Assembly (NCBI RefSeq): GCF_030248535.1
Contig: NZ_JAHGAJ010000028.1
Coordinates: 51,797 to 115,796, forward strand
Reading direction: 5' to 3'
From: Vibrio sp. D404a
Lineage (GTDB): Bacteria; Pseudomonadota; Gammaproteobacteria; Enterobacterales; Vibrionaceae
DNA length: 64,000 nucleotides
Position 1 is the first letter of the stretch; the number at the start of each line of letters is the position of its first letter. Of the stretch, positions 53,860 through 63,900 are shown piece by piece. The notes under the pieces were generated by a model. It was not told where the DNA came from and did not search any database. It saw nothing but the letters and a program-made list of their open reading frames with translations. The translations under genes were made by a program, and so were the position numbers.

Positions 53860-55442
53860 TGGTCACCTCCTGTCAGTTTCACTCGTTTGAGGCGGTGATT
53901 AAGCTTGTCCATTTTATTACTGGCGATGATGAGGATCTTATCGTTAGCTCGGTAAGCGGTACTGGTGAGCACGACCCGTGCAAAGTCATCATCATAGACA
54001 CAATCAATGTCATCAAATATCAATACACGTTTACTTGCAAGCAAGGCTCGGACTAACAACAAAGCGTAGCCAACTTGGCGTGAGAATGGGTTGCGCATGT
54101 GGCCCTTGAGCTCGGTGTAGAACCCGGCAGGAAGCCCGTCGATTTGTGCCTTTATGTTCATGGTCTCACAAAGCGCAAACGCGGTATTATTCAAGCTTGG
54201 GCGAAAGCAGGTGAGGTTATCTATGATGGTGCCTTCGACGAACGAACTGGTTTTGTCCACCATTAAGACACTGTTACGCCAAACGTTGTAGTTCAAATCC
54301 TCGAGCGGCGTATCGTTGATCATAATATCCAGTTTACTGTCGCTATTTTGTCGAGTAATGCAGTTTGCTAGATGGGTTTTACCTGAACCACTTTTACCCG
54401 TCAGTAGGTATGCTTGTCCACGTTCAAATTCAATACGTTGTTTGTCTGAATACTTCACGGAAACACGCTCTACTTCCGTCGTTTCGTGTTGGTGTTCGAC
54501 AGAGGCAGCGAGCTCAAGCAGATCGGCAATACGCTGAATGTGGAGCTTGTTTAATTCCCAACGGCTCGCGGTACGCATCACTTGTTGGTAAGGCGCAAAA
54601 TAGCGGTTAGTGAGCATGATGATTGCTGCCATGATGCCTTGGCTTGATTCCATATTGATTACGGCGGTTGCTAAAACCACGACGACACAAGCAATCGAGA
54701 GTTGTTGAATCAGCGCCAGTATCAGGCTGAAGTTTGACTCAATCTGCTCATATTTGATGTTCTCAACTTCTCGCTCTTCAACCATTTGTGTCATCAGACT
54801 TTCGACGCGGTATTCCATATTTCGCGCTTTGATATCGAGCGGGCTTGAAATGATCTCAATGATTTTAGAGGTAGTTAAACCTTCAATATCCGACTTGTTT
54901 TGCAGGCTGCCAATTTTCTGTTTGGAAAGGCTCCACGCGAACATCGCCAATATCGCAGAGGCGATCAGAAGCGTAATGCCTGCCCAGATGTTGATGAGAC
55001 CGATGATGAGAATAGTGATAACACTAACGGCAAGGTTAATAAGAGCGCGAACCGACTCACCACCAAAGAAGGTTTTGAGCTCAGGAATGGTCGCGATACG
55101 CTCTAAATATTCGCCGGGCTCTAAACGTCGAAATTTAGAGATCTCCGCCAAGCAGATAGATTGGAAGACTTTGTTGGTAAGATTGGTCTCAAAGTGCCTC
55201 ATGATCACAGAAGAGATCTTCTCTTCCTGATTTTTCAAATGGTAATCGAGGAAGATGGAAATCAAGATGATCGCGAACAGTAAGAAGAGCGTGTCTTGCG
55301 CTTGGTTTGGCAACACACGGTCGAAAATGATCAAAATAGAGAAGGGAAGGACCAGCCCAAATAGCGTCGAAATGATGGTAGAAAACGTCAGATAACACTT
55401 ATCTGCCATATTAATCTTTTGAGAAAAATGCTCAGTTTGCAT
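53856..55442 (-). CDS. Type I secretion ABC half-transporter with degenerate ATPase (short form)
   Basis: A 528-residue protein with membrane domain (20-310) and ATPase domain (325-528) but no N-terminal C39-like domain. Walker A GKSGSGKT (349-356) is intact. The signature region reads NPFSRQ (451-456) rather than LSGGQ, Walker B is VLIFDDID with Asp478 in place of the catalytic Glu, and the H-loop His is Asn509. It is thus even less canonical than its partner downstream. It overlaps the TolC gene by 11 bp and the next ABC gene by 4 bp. A heteromeric exporter is the simplest model. Confidence 0.88.
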   Translation of the reverse strand: MQTEHFSQKINMADKCYLTFSTIISTLFGLVLPFSILIIFDRVLPNQAQDTLFLLFAIILISIFLDYHLKNQEEKISSVIMRHFETNLTNKVFQSICLAEISKFRRLEPGEYLERIATIPELKTFFGGESVRALINLAVSVITILIIGLINIWAGITLLIASAILAMFAWSLSKQKIGSLQNKSDIEGLTTSKIIEIISSPLDIKARNMEYRVESLMTQMVEEREVENIKYEQIESNFSLILALIQQLSIACVVVVLATAVINMESSQGIMAAIIMLTNRYFAPYQQVMRTASRWELNKLHIQRIADLLELAASVEHQHETTEVERVSVKYSDKQRIEFERGQAYLLTGKSGSGKTHLANCITRQNSDSKLDIMINDTPLEDLNYNVWRNSVLMVDKTSSFVEGTIIDNLTCFRPSLNNTAFALCETMNIKAQIDGLPAGFYTELKGHMRNPFSRQVGYALLLVRALLASKRVLIFDDIDCVYDDDFARVVLTSTAYRANDKILIIASNKMDKLNHRLKRVKLTGGDQ

Positions 55443-56856
55443 TGCGATCTCCTTTTCTCAAAGATGACGTCGAGAGAAGGTGTTTCGGCACGAGCTCTTG
55501 ATTGTCTCTACCTTCGATGTCGCTCATCAATTGCATGATGCTCTCGATAGACTGGATTGAAAGCACGCCTTTGGTCTGTTCTAGATTGATGGTTTCGATG
55601 ATGTAGTCGTATCTTGCGCTCTCGTAGTCTCGAAGCGCACTGAACAGCTTACTCTCTGCGGCAAGAAGATCGGTGATGGTACGAGTACCGAGTTGATAGG
55701 CTCGTTGGATGCCTTTGTAAGAGGCGTAGTTAGCACGAATGATATTTTCGTAGCTACTTATCGATTGCGAAAAGTCGTTGATGTTGAGTATTGAAGTGTT
55801 AACGCTGTCGCGAGTGGTGTACAGAGAGTCTTGATAGAGCAGCTCTGTTCTCTCTACCGCTGTGGATGACTTCTTGTAACCATAGTAATCAGAGCCTCCG
55901 GATAGGAGTGGCACGGCTAGATTTAACCCAACGCTCGTGGAGTTACTCTCACCCGTTGCTGTTGGATCGGTTCTGTCGAAGTTATTCGCATCATCATGAC
56001 GATAGCTCGCTGACAGCGACACGGTAGGCAAGAAGTTGGAACCACTCTCTTTCAAGCTTCGACGACTTCTCTCGACGTTTTTCTTGGCAACCAGCAGATC
56101 GTTATTGAGCTTCAGAGCTTGATCCATGATCTCGCGTTGCTCGGTTTCATTTATCTCTTTTAACGGCACGCTCTCATAGATGTCTTGTGAAGGCGTGATA
56201 GGGTACTGAATTTGAATGGATAGGCCGTTAAGAATCACGCGTCTGTCTTTTTGCAGTGTTCTTAATCGGTTCGCAACGCCTTCCTTTTGAGCGATAACTT
56301 CGTACAACTCGCTGGCCGCGGTATTCCCCAGTTCTACGTTTCGTCGCATTTGATGCTCGCGGGTTTCAGAAGATTTAAGCTCGACCAAGGTCGCCTTTAT
56401 CTGTGCGTTGTTTTTGAGGTATTCAAAGTATTGAGAGCTGATCTCTGAAATTGTGCTTTGAATTTTGTTCTCATGCTTAATCTCTTCGATATTGAAGTCG
56501 AGCTTGGCGGTGCCATATTTGAAGATGTCGCCTAGATTGAATATGGACTGGGAAAGAGAAACGCTGTAGCTGTTTGAGTTGTAGCTTGAGGTAGTGTCGG
56601 GAACGCCGGACAGTAAGGTTTCATTTTCATTCCATGTGGTATCGGCCGCGCCATTTAATGAAGGAAGAAACTTAGATCGGCTTATTCCGATATTGTATTC
56701 GTTCTCTTCGACGCCTTTGTCACTGGCACGAAGGGAGAGGCTGTTTTGCAGGCCGAGTTGCACTGCTTCAAGCAAGGTCGTCGCCAATGCTGAAGGTGTC
56801 GTGCTCATTGCGAGTGCAGCGATGATGCTGCTAGTTAAGTTTCTGTACCGCCACAT
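55432..56856 (-). CDS. TolC family outer membrane channel protein
   Basis: A 474-residue outer membrane efflux protein with a signal peptide (cleavage near ALA-TT, about 25) and the two repeated OEP domains made of long helices and strands (LLEAVQLGLQNSLSLRAS near the start; VGLNLAVPLLSGG in the second half; RAYQLGTRTITDLLAAE). It forms the trimeric outer channel of the type I secretion system. The start overlaps the sensor gene by 26 bp and the end overlaps the short ABC gene by 11 bp. Confidence 0.93.
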   Translation of the reverse strand: MWRYRNLTSSIIAALAMSTTPSALATTLLEAVQLGLQNSLSLRASDKGVEENEYNIGISRSKFLPSLNGAADTTWNENETLLSGVPDTTSSYNSNSYSVSLSQSIFNLGDIFKYGTAKLDFNIEEIKHENKIQSTISEISSQYFEYLKNNAQIKATLVELKSSETREHQMRRNVELGNTAASELYEVIAQKEGVANRLRTLQKDRRVILNGLSIQIQYPITPSQDIYESVPLKEINETEQREIMDQALKLNNDLLVAKKNVERSRRSLKESGSNFLPTVSLSASYRHDDANNFDRTDPTATGESNSTSVGLNLAVPLLSGGSDYYGYKKSSTAVERTELLYQDSLYTTRDSVNTSILNINDFSQSISSYENIIRANYASYKGIQRAYQLGTRTITDLLAAESKLFSALRDYESARYDYIIETINLEQTKGVLSIQSIESIMQLMSDIEGRDNQELVPKHLLSTSSLRKGDRNAN

Positions 56857-59062
56857 ACTTGTTGATCACCTTAATGATTTCATCGCCTTTGTAAGGTTTA
56901 CTGATCACGTAATCCATTCCTGCTTCTATACAAGCCTGATGTTCGTTACTGCTGGTCAATGCGGTTGCACCAATGATGGTACAAGGGTTCTTCTCGTTCT
57001 CTTTTTCAAACTGTCGAATGCGTTTCGTTGCTTCAATACCGCCCATGCCGGGCATGATGCAATCCATGAAAATAATGTCTGAGCGTTTGTTCATGAAGTG
57101 TTTCACCGCATCAGCGCCATCGCCGACAGTGTCTGGTTCATACTCTTGTTTGGTTAGAATTCGTTTGAGCAAGATTTGCTGAACTCGGTCATCTTCCACA
57201 ATCAAGAATGAACTGTTCTCCATCTGCTCTTCAGAGGCTTCCGCTTCCATAATGGTGAGTAAATTTGGAATAAATTCATACGGAATCGCAGGTGAGTTAA
57301 TGATTTTGTCGACAAAACTATGACACTCTTGCGCATGTTGTGTATTGGCAACGGAAAGCAGTAGTTTGGTATTTGGATGATTCTTGAGTTGCGATTTCAC
57401 CGTCTTACTTAATGACGGTAGTTTATTAGACTCAAAGGTATCGGTCAGCATAATGGCATCGTATTCACCAAAGGTTTTTGCTGCAGAAAACAGTTCGTTG
57501 GCGGTGCGAATCTCCGTGATCTCGAGCCCCAAGTTAACGAGCATCTTTTTCATTACATCAATTCGGACTTGGGTATTAGCACACAGCAATAAACGCTTAC
57601 CATCGAAACGAGTTTTCTCGGTGTGGAAGTTTTTCGCTTTGAGGTCTAACTCAATCTGAAAACGTTCCTGAGCCCCAGATTGAAACCAGTGACTCTCGTA
57701 ATAGCTGTAGTCTTTCAGAACGCTTTTGGCTAAATCATCGGTATTCGCACTGTGGTCTTTGTGATCGCTCCAATGAAGCTTGTTCAGCTTGGCGACAGCT
57801 ACATCAAGCGTAGATAGGAAATTTAGGTTGATAGTGAGGCGTGTATTCTCCATGTCAGAAGCCGCGCCCGATTCTATGGTCACAAATAGCTTTTTGTTTG
57901 ACTTGAGCTGGATAGCATTTGAGAGCTGCAAGAACAGTATCCAGAATAAGCTGGTGGATTGACCTTCAACGCGATTGGGTAGGTTGTCCGAGATAAAGCA
58001 GTCCAGCTCTCCTTCATTTCGCTGCACTTTAGCGCTGATATGAATCATCAACTCTGACAATACGCTTAATAAGGAGAACTCTTTTGATTTACTCTCTGTT
58101 CCTTGAGAAATCAAACGGTTGTAGTTTTCTGCAAGTTCGGAAAGGGTATTGGAAGCCGATGTAATGTCTTTAGCCATTAACACACCGCTCTCATCGGTCT
58201 CTTGTACCAGATATTGGACACCACCATTGATAGTGTTGGTGATACCACGTATCTCATATCCAATTAGAGCATACAGTTGTTTGTACAGATCGTTATTACG
58301 TTTCTGGTCTTCGAGCTTACTGAAGATCAACTTTAGATGTGAATAGATCTGACGCTGCTTGGGGTTAATACTCACTTCGTTAAGTAGCTCTTCAAGCCTT
58401 TGTAAGTCAAGCTGTTTAAGTTCTTGATGAAGAGCATCAAATTCAACATCGATGTTTCTTTCGTTTGAGTTTGATTTTTTAAGCTTCAGTATGGCGATTG
58501 AGTTAGATATCAACGCAATAGCAGCTAGAATCACAACCACCATGAATAACCACATGAAAAACTGATTTTTCTCAGACATCAGATCGCTCGCATGGTTGTT
58601 AAACATAGTGCGATAGTTGTCGTCCATTAGCAGATAGTTGTTGGTCAGTGAAAGGTATAAATCCAAGACATCATTGCGAGTTCTAAAACTGTCCGAAAAA
58701 CGATTGATCGCTAATTCAAGCTGAGTATATTCAGTCGCACCGACCAAGCTAAATTCAGTTTTATTAAGTGAAGCGAGTGATCGGAACTCATCAATTTCAC
58801 TTTTGAGTGTGGAAAAGTTGAGGCCGCTAGTATTGCAATTATTGGCTGTTAAACAGTTTTGTAAGGTTTGAATGTCTAGCTCAATCGTGTGATTGAGTTC
58901 TTGAGCTTGTATCAGCAATGGTGCATTTTGAACTTGCGCTACCGAGTCGGCTTTTGACCACGATAGGTATAAATAAAGAGCGAGAGCAGCCAATAGCACA
59001 CTAAATAGCATGCTAAGCCTCAGAGCGGGTACTGAAATATTGTAGGAAGGCTTTCCGCTCAT
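56831..59062 (-). CDS. Membrane hybrid sensor with pseudokinase core and intact receiver
   Basis: 743 residues. Helices at about 14-34 and 168-190 bracket a periplasmic domain with a cysteine pair (C70, C76). A coiled coil leads to an H-box-like segment LIGYEIRG, where the phosphoacceptor His is replaced by Tyr269. The HATPase-like region (about 365-475) keeps an N-box-like QLSNAIQ but no G-boxes. A first receiver-like domain (about 488-600) lacks the acidic pair and the Lys-Pro. The final receiver (618-740) is complete: D624/D625, phosphoacceptor D667, T700 and K722. It cannot act as a normal histidine kinase; it may receive phosphate from elsewhere or work as a scaffold. It lies in the middle of the secretion operon. 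Confidence 0.85.
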   Translation of the reverse strand: MSGKPSYNISVPALRLSMLFSVLLAALALYLYLSWSKADSVAQVQNAPLLIQAQELNHTIELDIQTLQNCLTANNCNTSGLNFSTLKSEIDEFRSLASLNKTEFSLVGATEYTQLELAINRFSDSFRTRNDVLDLYLSLTNNYLLMDDNYRTMFNNHASDLMSEKNQFFMWLFMVVVILAAIALISNSIAILKLKKSNSNERNIDVEFDALHQELKQLDLQRLEELLNEVSINPKQRQIYSHLKLIFSKLEDQKRNNDLYKQLYALIGYEIRGITNTINGGVQYLVQETDESGVLMAKDITSASNTLSELAENYNRLISQGTESKSKEFSLLSVLSELMIHISAKVQRNEGELDCFISDNLPNRVEGQSTSLFWILFLQLSNAIQLKSNKKLFVTIESGAASDMENTRLTINLNFLSTLDVAVAKLNKLHWSDHKDHSANTDDLAKSVLKDYSYYESHWFQSGAQERFQIELDLKAKNFHTEKTRFDGKRLLLCANTQVRIDVMKKMLVNLGLEITEIRTANELFSAAKTFGEYDAIMLTDTFESNKLPSLSKTVKSQLKNHPNTKLLLSVANTQHAQECHSFVDKIINSPAIPYEFIPNLLTIMEAEASEEQMENSSFLIVEDDRVQQILLKRILTKQEYEPDTVGDGADAVKHFMNKRSDIIFMDCIMPGMGGIEATKRIRQFEKENEKNPCTIIGATALTSSNEHQACIEAGMDYVISKPYKGDEIIKVINKYVAVQKLN

Positions 59063-59065
59063 CTA

Positions 59066-60415
59066 CTACCTCTCATCGAATGCATCTTCGATGGCTGACA
59101 TTACAGGTTTGGCAGCGTATTCGATGACACGACGTGAACCTGTTTTAACATCCGCAGTAAATTCCATATAAGGGGAGAGCTTGTATTGAGTACCTCCGCG
59201 CTCAAGGAAATTCCGGTCAATTTCAATCTCCGCCAAATAGAATTCGGCATCCTCTTCTTCATAAGATGAACGACTGATTGACGCGATAGTTCCTTCGACA
59301 AAACCGTACTTAGCAAAGTTGTAAGTATCCATTTTTACCTTTACGGCTTGCCCAATTTCAACAAACCCCATGTCTTTACGCGGTATCTTAGCCTCACCAT
59401 GAAGGGAGTTATTGATAGGTGCGATGTCTGCGATACTTTCTCCTGGTGGTATAACGGCTGAGCGAAAGTTGAAATGCAGTTTGTCGACCACACCATCAAC
59501 GGGTGAATAGACGATGAGACGATCTACTTTGTCTGAATGTTGAGGTTGCGAAATGCGTTTGATTTTCAAATCTTTGTTCGCTTGAATGATCTGTGCTTGA
59601 TACTCTGAATTTCTGTTCTCTATCAAATCTCTATGTTGCTTTTCGAGTTTATCGAGCTGGAAGCGCTCATTCATCACTGACTCGTCAAGGTTCTCTATCT
59701 CACGAACCATATTCGACTCTTGTACTTTCATATTCAGCACGTCTACGTATGAAGCCATCTCTTCCTTATACAGTGTGTTTTTGATGTTAAGTTGTTTTCT
59801 AATTAGGGAGAGCTGGTTCTCTGAGCTTTTACGACGCTTGAGCATCGAACTTATCAAGGAATTTTTATGTTTGATGTCGTGAGTAATGAGTTCTTCATTT
59901 GAACGATTTTTAGAGAACTCTTGTTGCCAGGTATTCATGTTGACCTGAACTTGTTCTGGGTAATCATCGATGAAATTAGAAAAATCGGGCTCGACCATGT
60001 CACGCAAACTTTCGTAGCGAATCTTATCGAGCTCTAACTGGATAATTTCAGTATTGACGGTATCGAGCTGCGTATTTCGGTCGAGAGAGCGTATTCGAGC
60101 GATAGGTTGACCTTCGTAAACAACGTCACCTTTTCTAACCAATAGTTCTTCTAAAATCCCGCCTTCTAAGTGCTGAACTTTCTCGACATCCGATTCCAAT
60201 AGCAGTTCGCCTCGTACAGATACAACAATATCGATACGAGCTTGAGACGCGACTGTGATAGCAACAAGCGCAAGCAAAAAGATGATCAGCAGGGTTTTGT
60301 GAACACTCGTCATCGCACTAGCCAGTACGATAGTGTCATCCGCTGTCACCTTGGTCGCCTCGGTGTTTGATACTAGAGCTTTTCTAAGGTGATGCTCTAT
60401 TTGATTGTTGCTCAT
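59066..60415 (-). CDS. HlyD family periplasmic adaptor
   Basis: A 449-residue membrane fusion protein of type I secretion: cytoplasmic N-terminus, one membrane helix (41-57), biotinyl-lipoyl-like half motif (VRGELLLESDVEKVQHLEGG, 67-86), long coiled-coil hairpin (about 120-310) and a C-terminal beta-barrel region. It links the inner-membrane ABC unit to TolC. It begins 3 bp after the Hpt-like gene and ends 3 bp before the sensor gene. Length and layout are standard, so only its neighbours are unusual. Confidence 0.93.
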   Translation of the reverse strand: MSNNQIEHHLRKALVSNTEATKVTADDTIVLASAMTSVHKTLLIIFLLALVAITVASQARIDIVVSVRGELLLESDVEKVQHLEGGILEELLVRKGDVVYEGQPIARIRSLDRNTQLDTVNTEIIQLELDKIRYESLRDMVEPDFSNFIDDYPEQVQVNMNTWQQEFSKNRSNEELITHDIKHKNSLISSMLKRRKSSENQLSLIRKQLNIKNTLYKEEMASYVDVLNMKVQESNMVREIENLDESVMNERFQLDKLEKQHRDLIENRNSEYQAQIIQANKDLKIKRISQPQHSDKVDRLIVYSPVDGVVDKLHFNFRSAVIPPGESIADIAPINNSLHGEAKIPRKDMGFVEIGQAVKVKMDTYNFAKYGFVEGTIASISRSSYEEEDAEFYLAEIEIDRNFLERGGTQYKLSPYMEFTADVKTGSRRVIEYAAKPVMSAIEDAFDER

Positions 60416-60418
60416 GAT

Positions 60419-60781
60419 CTACCTCGATGACTTGTCACCTATTACTCCTTCAATATCCAACAAGTGGTTGATCTGTCGATTAATGTTGTGTAGTTCAGTT
60501 TGTATGTCCTTTAACAGCTCTTCCGGTGCAGGGAAGTGGTGGTTACTCAAATGCTCTAACTTGGCTAGCTTCGGTGGTAAATCTTGATCGCAAAGCAGGG
60601 TTAGGATTGTTTTGAGTTTTTTTGCGTAATTATTGAGTTCATCAAATCGGTTGGCTTTATGTAGCGTTTCGATGTTCACGGCCGCATCTGAAAAGTCCTG
60701 ATAAAAGTCACCCAGTAGCAATTGCAAGCCTTTGTGGCTGTTGTCGATTGAACGTAACAAATTCGTCATGTCTATCATCAT
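60419..60781 (-). CDS. Hpt-like protein lacking the phosphoacceptor histidine
   Basis: A 120-residue all-helical protein. Residues 34-80 align by eye with histidine phosphotransfer domains: NRFDELNNYAKKLKTILTLL followed by LPPKLAKLEHL corresponds to the usual AHxLKG helix and next helix. The phosphoacceptor His position is Lys54 (codon AAA at 60620-60622) and the conserved Gly is Thr58. Family assignment is therefore inference from helix pattern. It is first in the secretion operon, divergent from the adhesin gene, so it may be a partner of the receiver domain in the sensor encoded two genes downstream. No signal peptide: cytoplasmic. Confidence 0.65.
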   Translation of the reverse strand: MMIDMTNLLRSIDNSHKGLQLLLGDFYQDFSDAAVNIETLHKANRFDELNNYAKKLKTILTLLCDQDLPPKLAKLEHLSNHHFPAPEELLKDIQTELHNINRQINHLLDIEGVIGDKSSR

Positions 60782-60850
60782 TCCACTGCCTTAATTGCTT
60801 TAATGACAATAACTAAGGATCTTTAAAGTAGGTTTTCAAATTTTTTTTCA

Positions 60851-60866
60851 TTCTTTACGTAAAGAA
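60851..60866. promoter_or_regulatory. 16-bp perfect palindrome between the adhesin and its secretion operon
   Basis: TTCTTTACGTAAAGAA is a perfect palindrome in the 186-bp divergent intergenic region. Its position, 70 bp from the Hpt-like start and 102 bp from the adhesin start, suits an operator controlling both directions. A TATAAA -10-like element for the adhesin is at 60888-60893. Confidence 0.5.
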
Positions 60867-60967
60867 ATTAATTTATGAAAAATGTTGTATAAAAATTTGG
60901 TTTTTTCCGATGGTGTCCTTTAATGCCTCTAAACACGATCAGTTAGCTATTGGCAACGGAGGCTGTA

Positions 60968-63900
60968 ATGGCAGGCGAAAATAATCAAAATAACCAAAAC
61001 GAAGATCTAAATGATGCGGTAGAACAAACGGATACCAATGACGCGGGTACGCCCTCCCAGCAGCAGAACCAACAAAATCAACAAAATACGATTGCTTCGA
61101 CAGTAGCAACGGGTGCTGAAAACACTGACGCTGCTGATGAAGTGAATCAGGCGATGGAAGACAACCCAAGTGGTGCTGGTACAGAAGAGGAAGCATCAGC
61201 ATCTGGCGGCGCGGTACAAGAAGAGTCAACAGAGAGTGGTAGCGGCTCGGAAGCTGCCCAATCAAACGTTGTAGACAGTGTGGCTTCTGGCGGCGGTGCC
61301 GGTGAAGAAGCGGCAGGAAGCGGTGGTGCAGCTTCAGGTGCGGGGGCACAAGCTGTTGGTGGCGGTGATGTTTCTGGCTCTGAAGGCGGTGCGGATGCCG
61401 AAGGGAATGAAGCTCAAGGGCAAGCCGTTCAGACTTCAGCAGCGCCAAGTGCTTCTGCAGATTCTGAGGGCTCACAAGGCGGTGATAATCTAGATTCTGA
61501 AACGACAGAAGAAACCTTTGCGGTGGATGTTCAAGACACTAGCGATGAGACAACGTCACAAGTCGAAGATGATTTCGATTCTGAAACGACGACAAATACA
61601 TTCCAAGTTAATGTAGAAAGCGTCAATGATGCTCCAGAGGTTGAGCAAGATCTTGCCTACATCATGGACGAAGATGGCTCCATAACATTCACTCAAGAAC
61701 AACTACTCGAATACGCAAGTGATGTTGATGGCGATGATCTTGTTGCGTCTAACGTTCAAGTTGGCGCTGATGCGACAGTCCAAGACAATGGTGATGGCAC
61801 ATTTACGGTTGTCCCTTCTGCGGACTTTAACGGTGAACTTGACCTAACGTTCGACATTAGTGATGGCCAAGAGACGATCAGTAGCTCAATCGACCTAACT
61901 GTACGCCCTATCAATGATGCGCCTGTTCCGGAAGATAAATCTTTTGAAATCGAAGAAGATGGCACACTTGTCTTCACTGATGCAGACTTGCTAGCCGGTG
62001 CGACGGATATTGAAGGGGACGACCTGACTGTTGAAGGGATCACTTATGATGGTGGTGACGGTATTCTTACTGACAACGGTAATGGTACTTACACCTTTGC
62101 GCCCAACGAGAACTTCAATGGTGACGTAAACTTCAGCTTTGATGTCTCAGACGGCACTGACACAGTGTCTGCCAACATCGATGTGAGCGTTACTGCGGTG
62201 GATGATGCGCCAGTATCAGGTGATCTCGCTTACTCAGTAGACGAAGATGGTTCTATCCGCTTGAGCCAAGAGCAGCTTTTGTCTCAAGCCTCTGATGTAG
62301 AGGGTGATGACCTAACCGCAAGCAGCCTAACAGTGGATGGTGATGCGATAGTTGTCCAAAACGATGACGGCAGCTTCACGATTACGCCAGATGAGAACTT
62401 TAACGGTGACATCGATATCAGCTTTGATATCTCCGATGGCACTAACACGGTTCAAGCGTCTGCTGATTTGACGGTTAACCCGGTTAATGATTTACCTGTT
62501 CCTCAAGATCAACAGTTCTCTGTTGAAGAGGATGGCACTCTTATCTTCACTGATGCCGACCTGCTAACAGGTGCTACCGACATTGAAGGCGATAACCTTT
62601 CAGTTGAAGGTGTTACCTACGATGGTGGCGACGGTATCCTTACCGACAACGGTAACGGCACTTACACCTTCGCGCCTAATGAAAATTTCAATGGTGACGT
62701 AAACTTCAGCTTCGATGTATCCGACGGCACCGACACAGTATCTGCCAATATCGATGTTAGCGTTACTGCAGTTGATGATGCACCAGTCTCTGGCGACCTC
62801 GCGTACTCAGTGGATGAAGATGGCTCTATCCGCTTAAGCCAAGAGCAGCTTCTGTCTCAAGCGTCTGACGTAGAGGGTGATGACTTAACCGCAAGCAGCC
62901 TAACAGTGGATGGTGATGCGATAGTTGTACAAAACGATGACGGCAGCTTCACGATTACACCGGATGAGAACTTCAATGGTGACATCGATATCAGCTTCGA
63001 TATTTCCGATGGCACGAATACGGTTCAAGCGTCTGCTGACCTAACAGTAAATCCAGTTAACGATCTACCTGTTCCTCAAGATCAACAGTTTTCTGTTGAA
63101 GAAGACGGTACACTCATCTTCACTGATGCAGATCTTCTTACGGGCGCGACAGATATTGAAGGGGACGACCTGACTGTTGAAGGGATCACTTATGATGGTG
63201 GTGACGGTATTCTTACTGACAACGGTAATGGTACTTACACCTTTGCGCCCAACGAGAACTTCAATGGTGACGTAAACTTCAGCTTTGATGTCTCAGACGG
63301 CACTGACACAGTCTCTGCGAACATCGATGTTAGCGTAACAGCTGTCGATGATGCGCCAGTATCGGGTGATCTAGCATACTCAGTGGACGAAGATGGTTCT
63401 ATCCGCTTGAGCCAAGAGCAGCTTCTGTCTCAAGCCTCTGACGTAGAGGGGGATGACCTAACCGCAAGCGGCCTAACGGTTGATGGTGATGCGACGGTTA
63501 CTCAAAACGATGACGGCAGCTTCACGATCACACCTGATGAGAACTTTAACGGCGATATCGACATCAGTTTTGATATCTCCGACGGCACTAACACGGTTCA
63601 AGCGTCTGCCGACCTAACAGTTAACCCAGTTAACGATCTACCAGTTCCTCAAGACCAACAATTCTCTGTTGAAGAGGATGGCACTCTTATCTTCACTGAT
63701 GCCGACCTGCTAACAGGTGCTACCGACATTGAAGGCGACAACCTGACTGTTGAAGGTGTCACTTACGATGGTGGTGACGGTATTCTTACCGACAACGGTA
63801 ATGGCACTTACACCTTTGCACCAAACGAGAACTTCAACGGCGACGTAAACTTCAGCTTTGATGTGTCTGACGGTACGGATACCGTGTCTGCCAACATCGA

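Noticed and set aside
61260..61330. Ala-Ala-Gly within the adhesin N-terminus as a LapG-type cleavage site
   Set aside because: The residues occur in a Gly/Ala-rich low-complexity stretch, so the match has little meaning, and no LapG or LapD gene is in view.
60939..61475. Open frame of 178 codons on the minus strand, rich in Leu, His and Gln
   Set aside because: It lies opposite the low-complexity start of the adhesin gene and is a by-product of that composition; the adhesin frame has a strong ribosome site and coherent domains.
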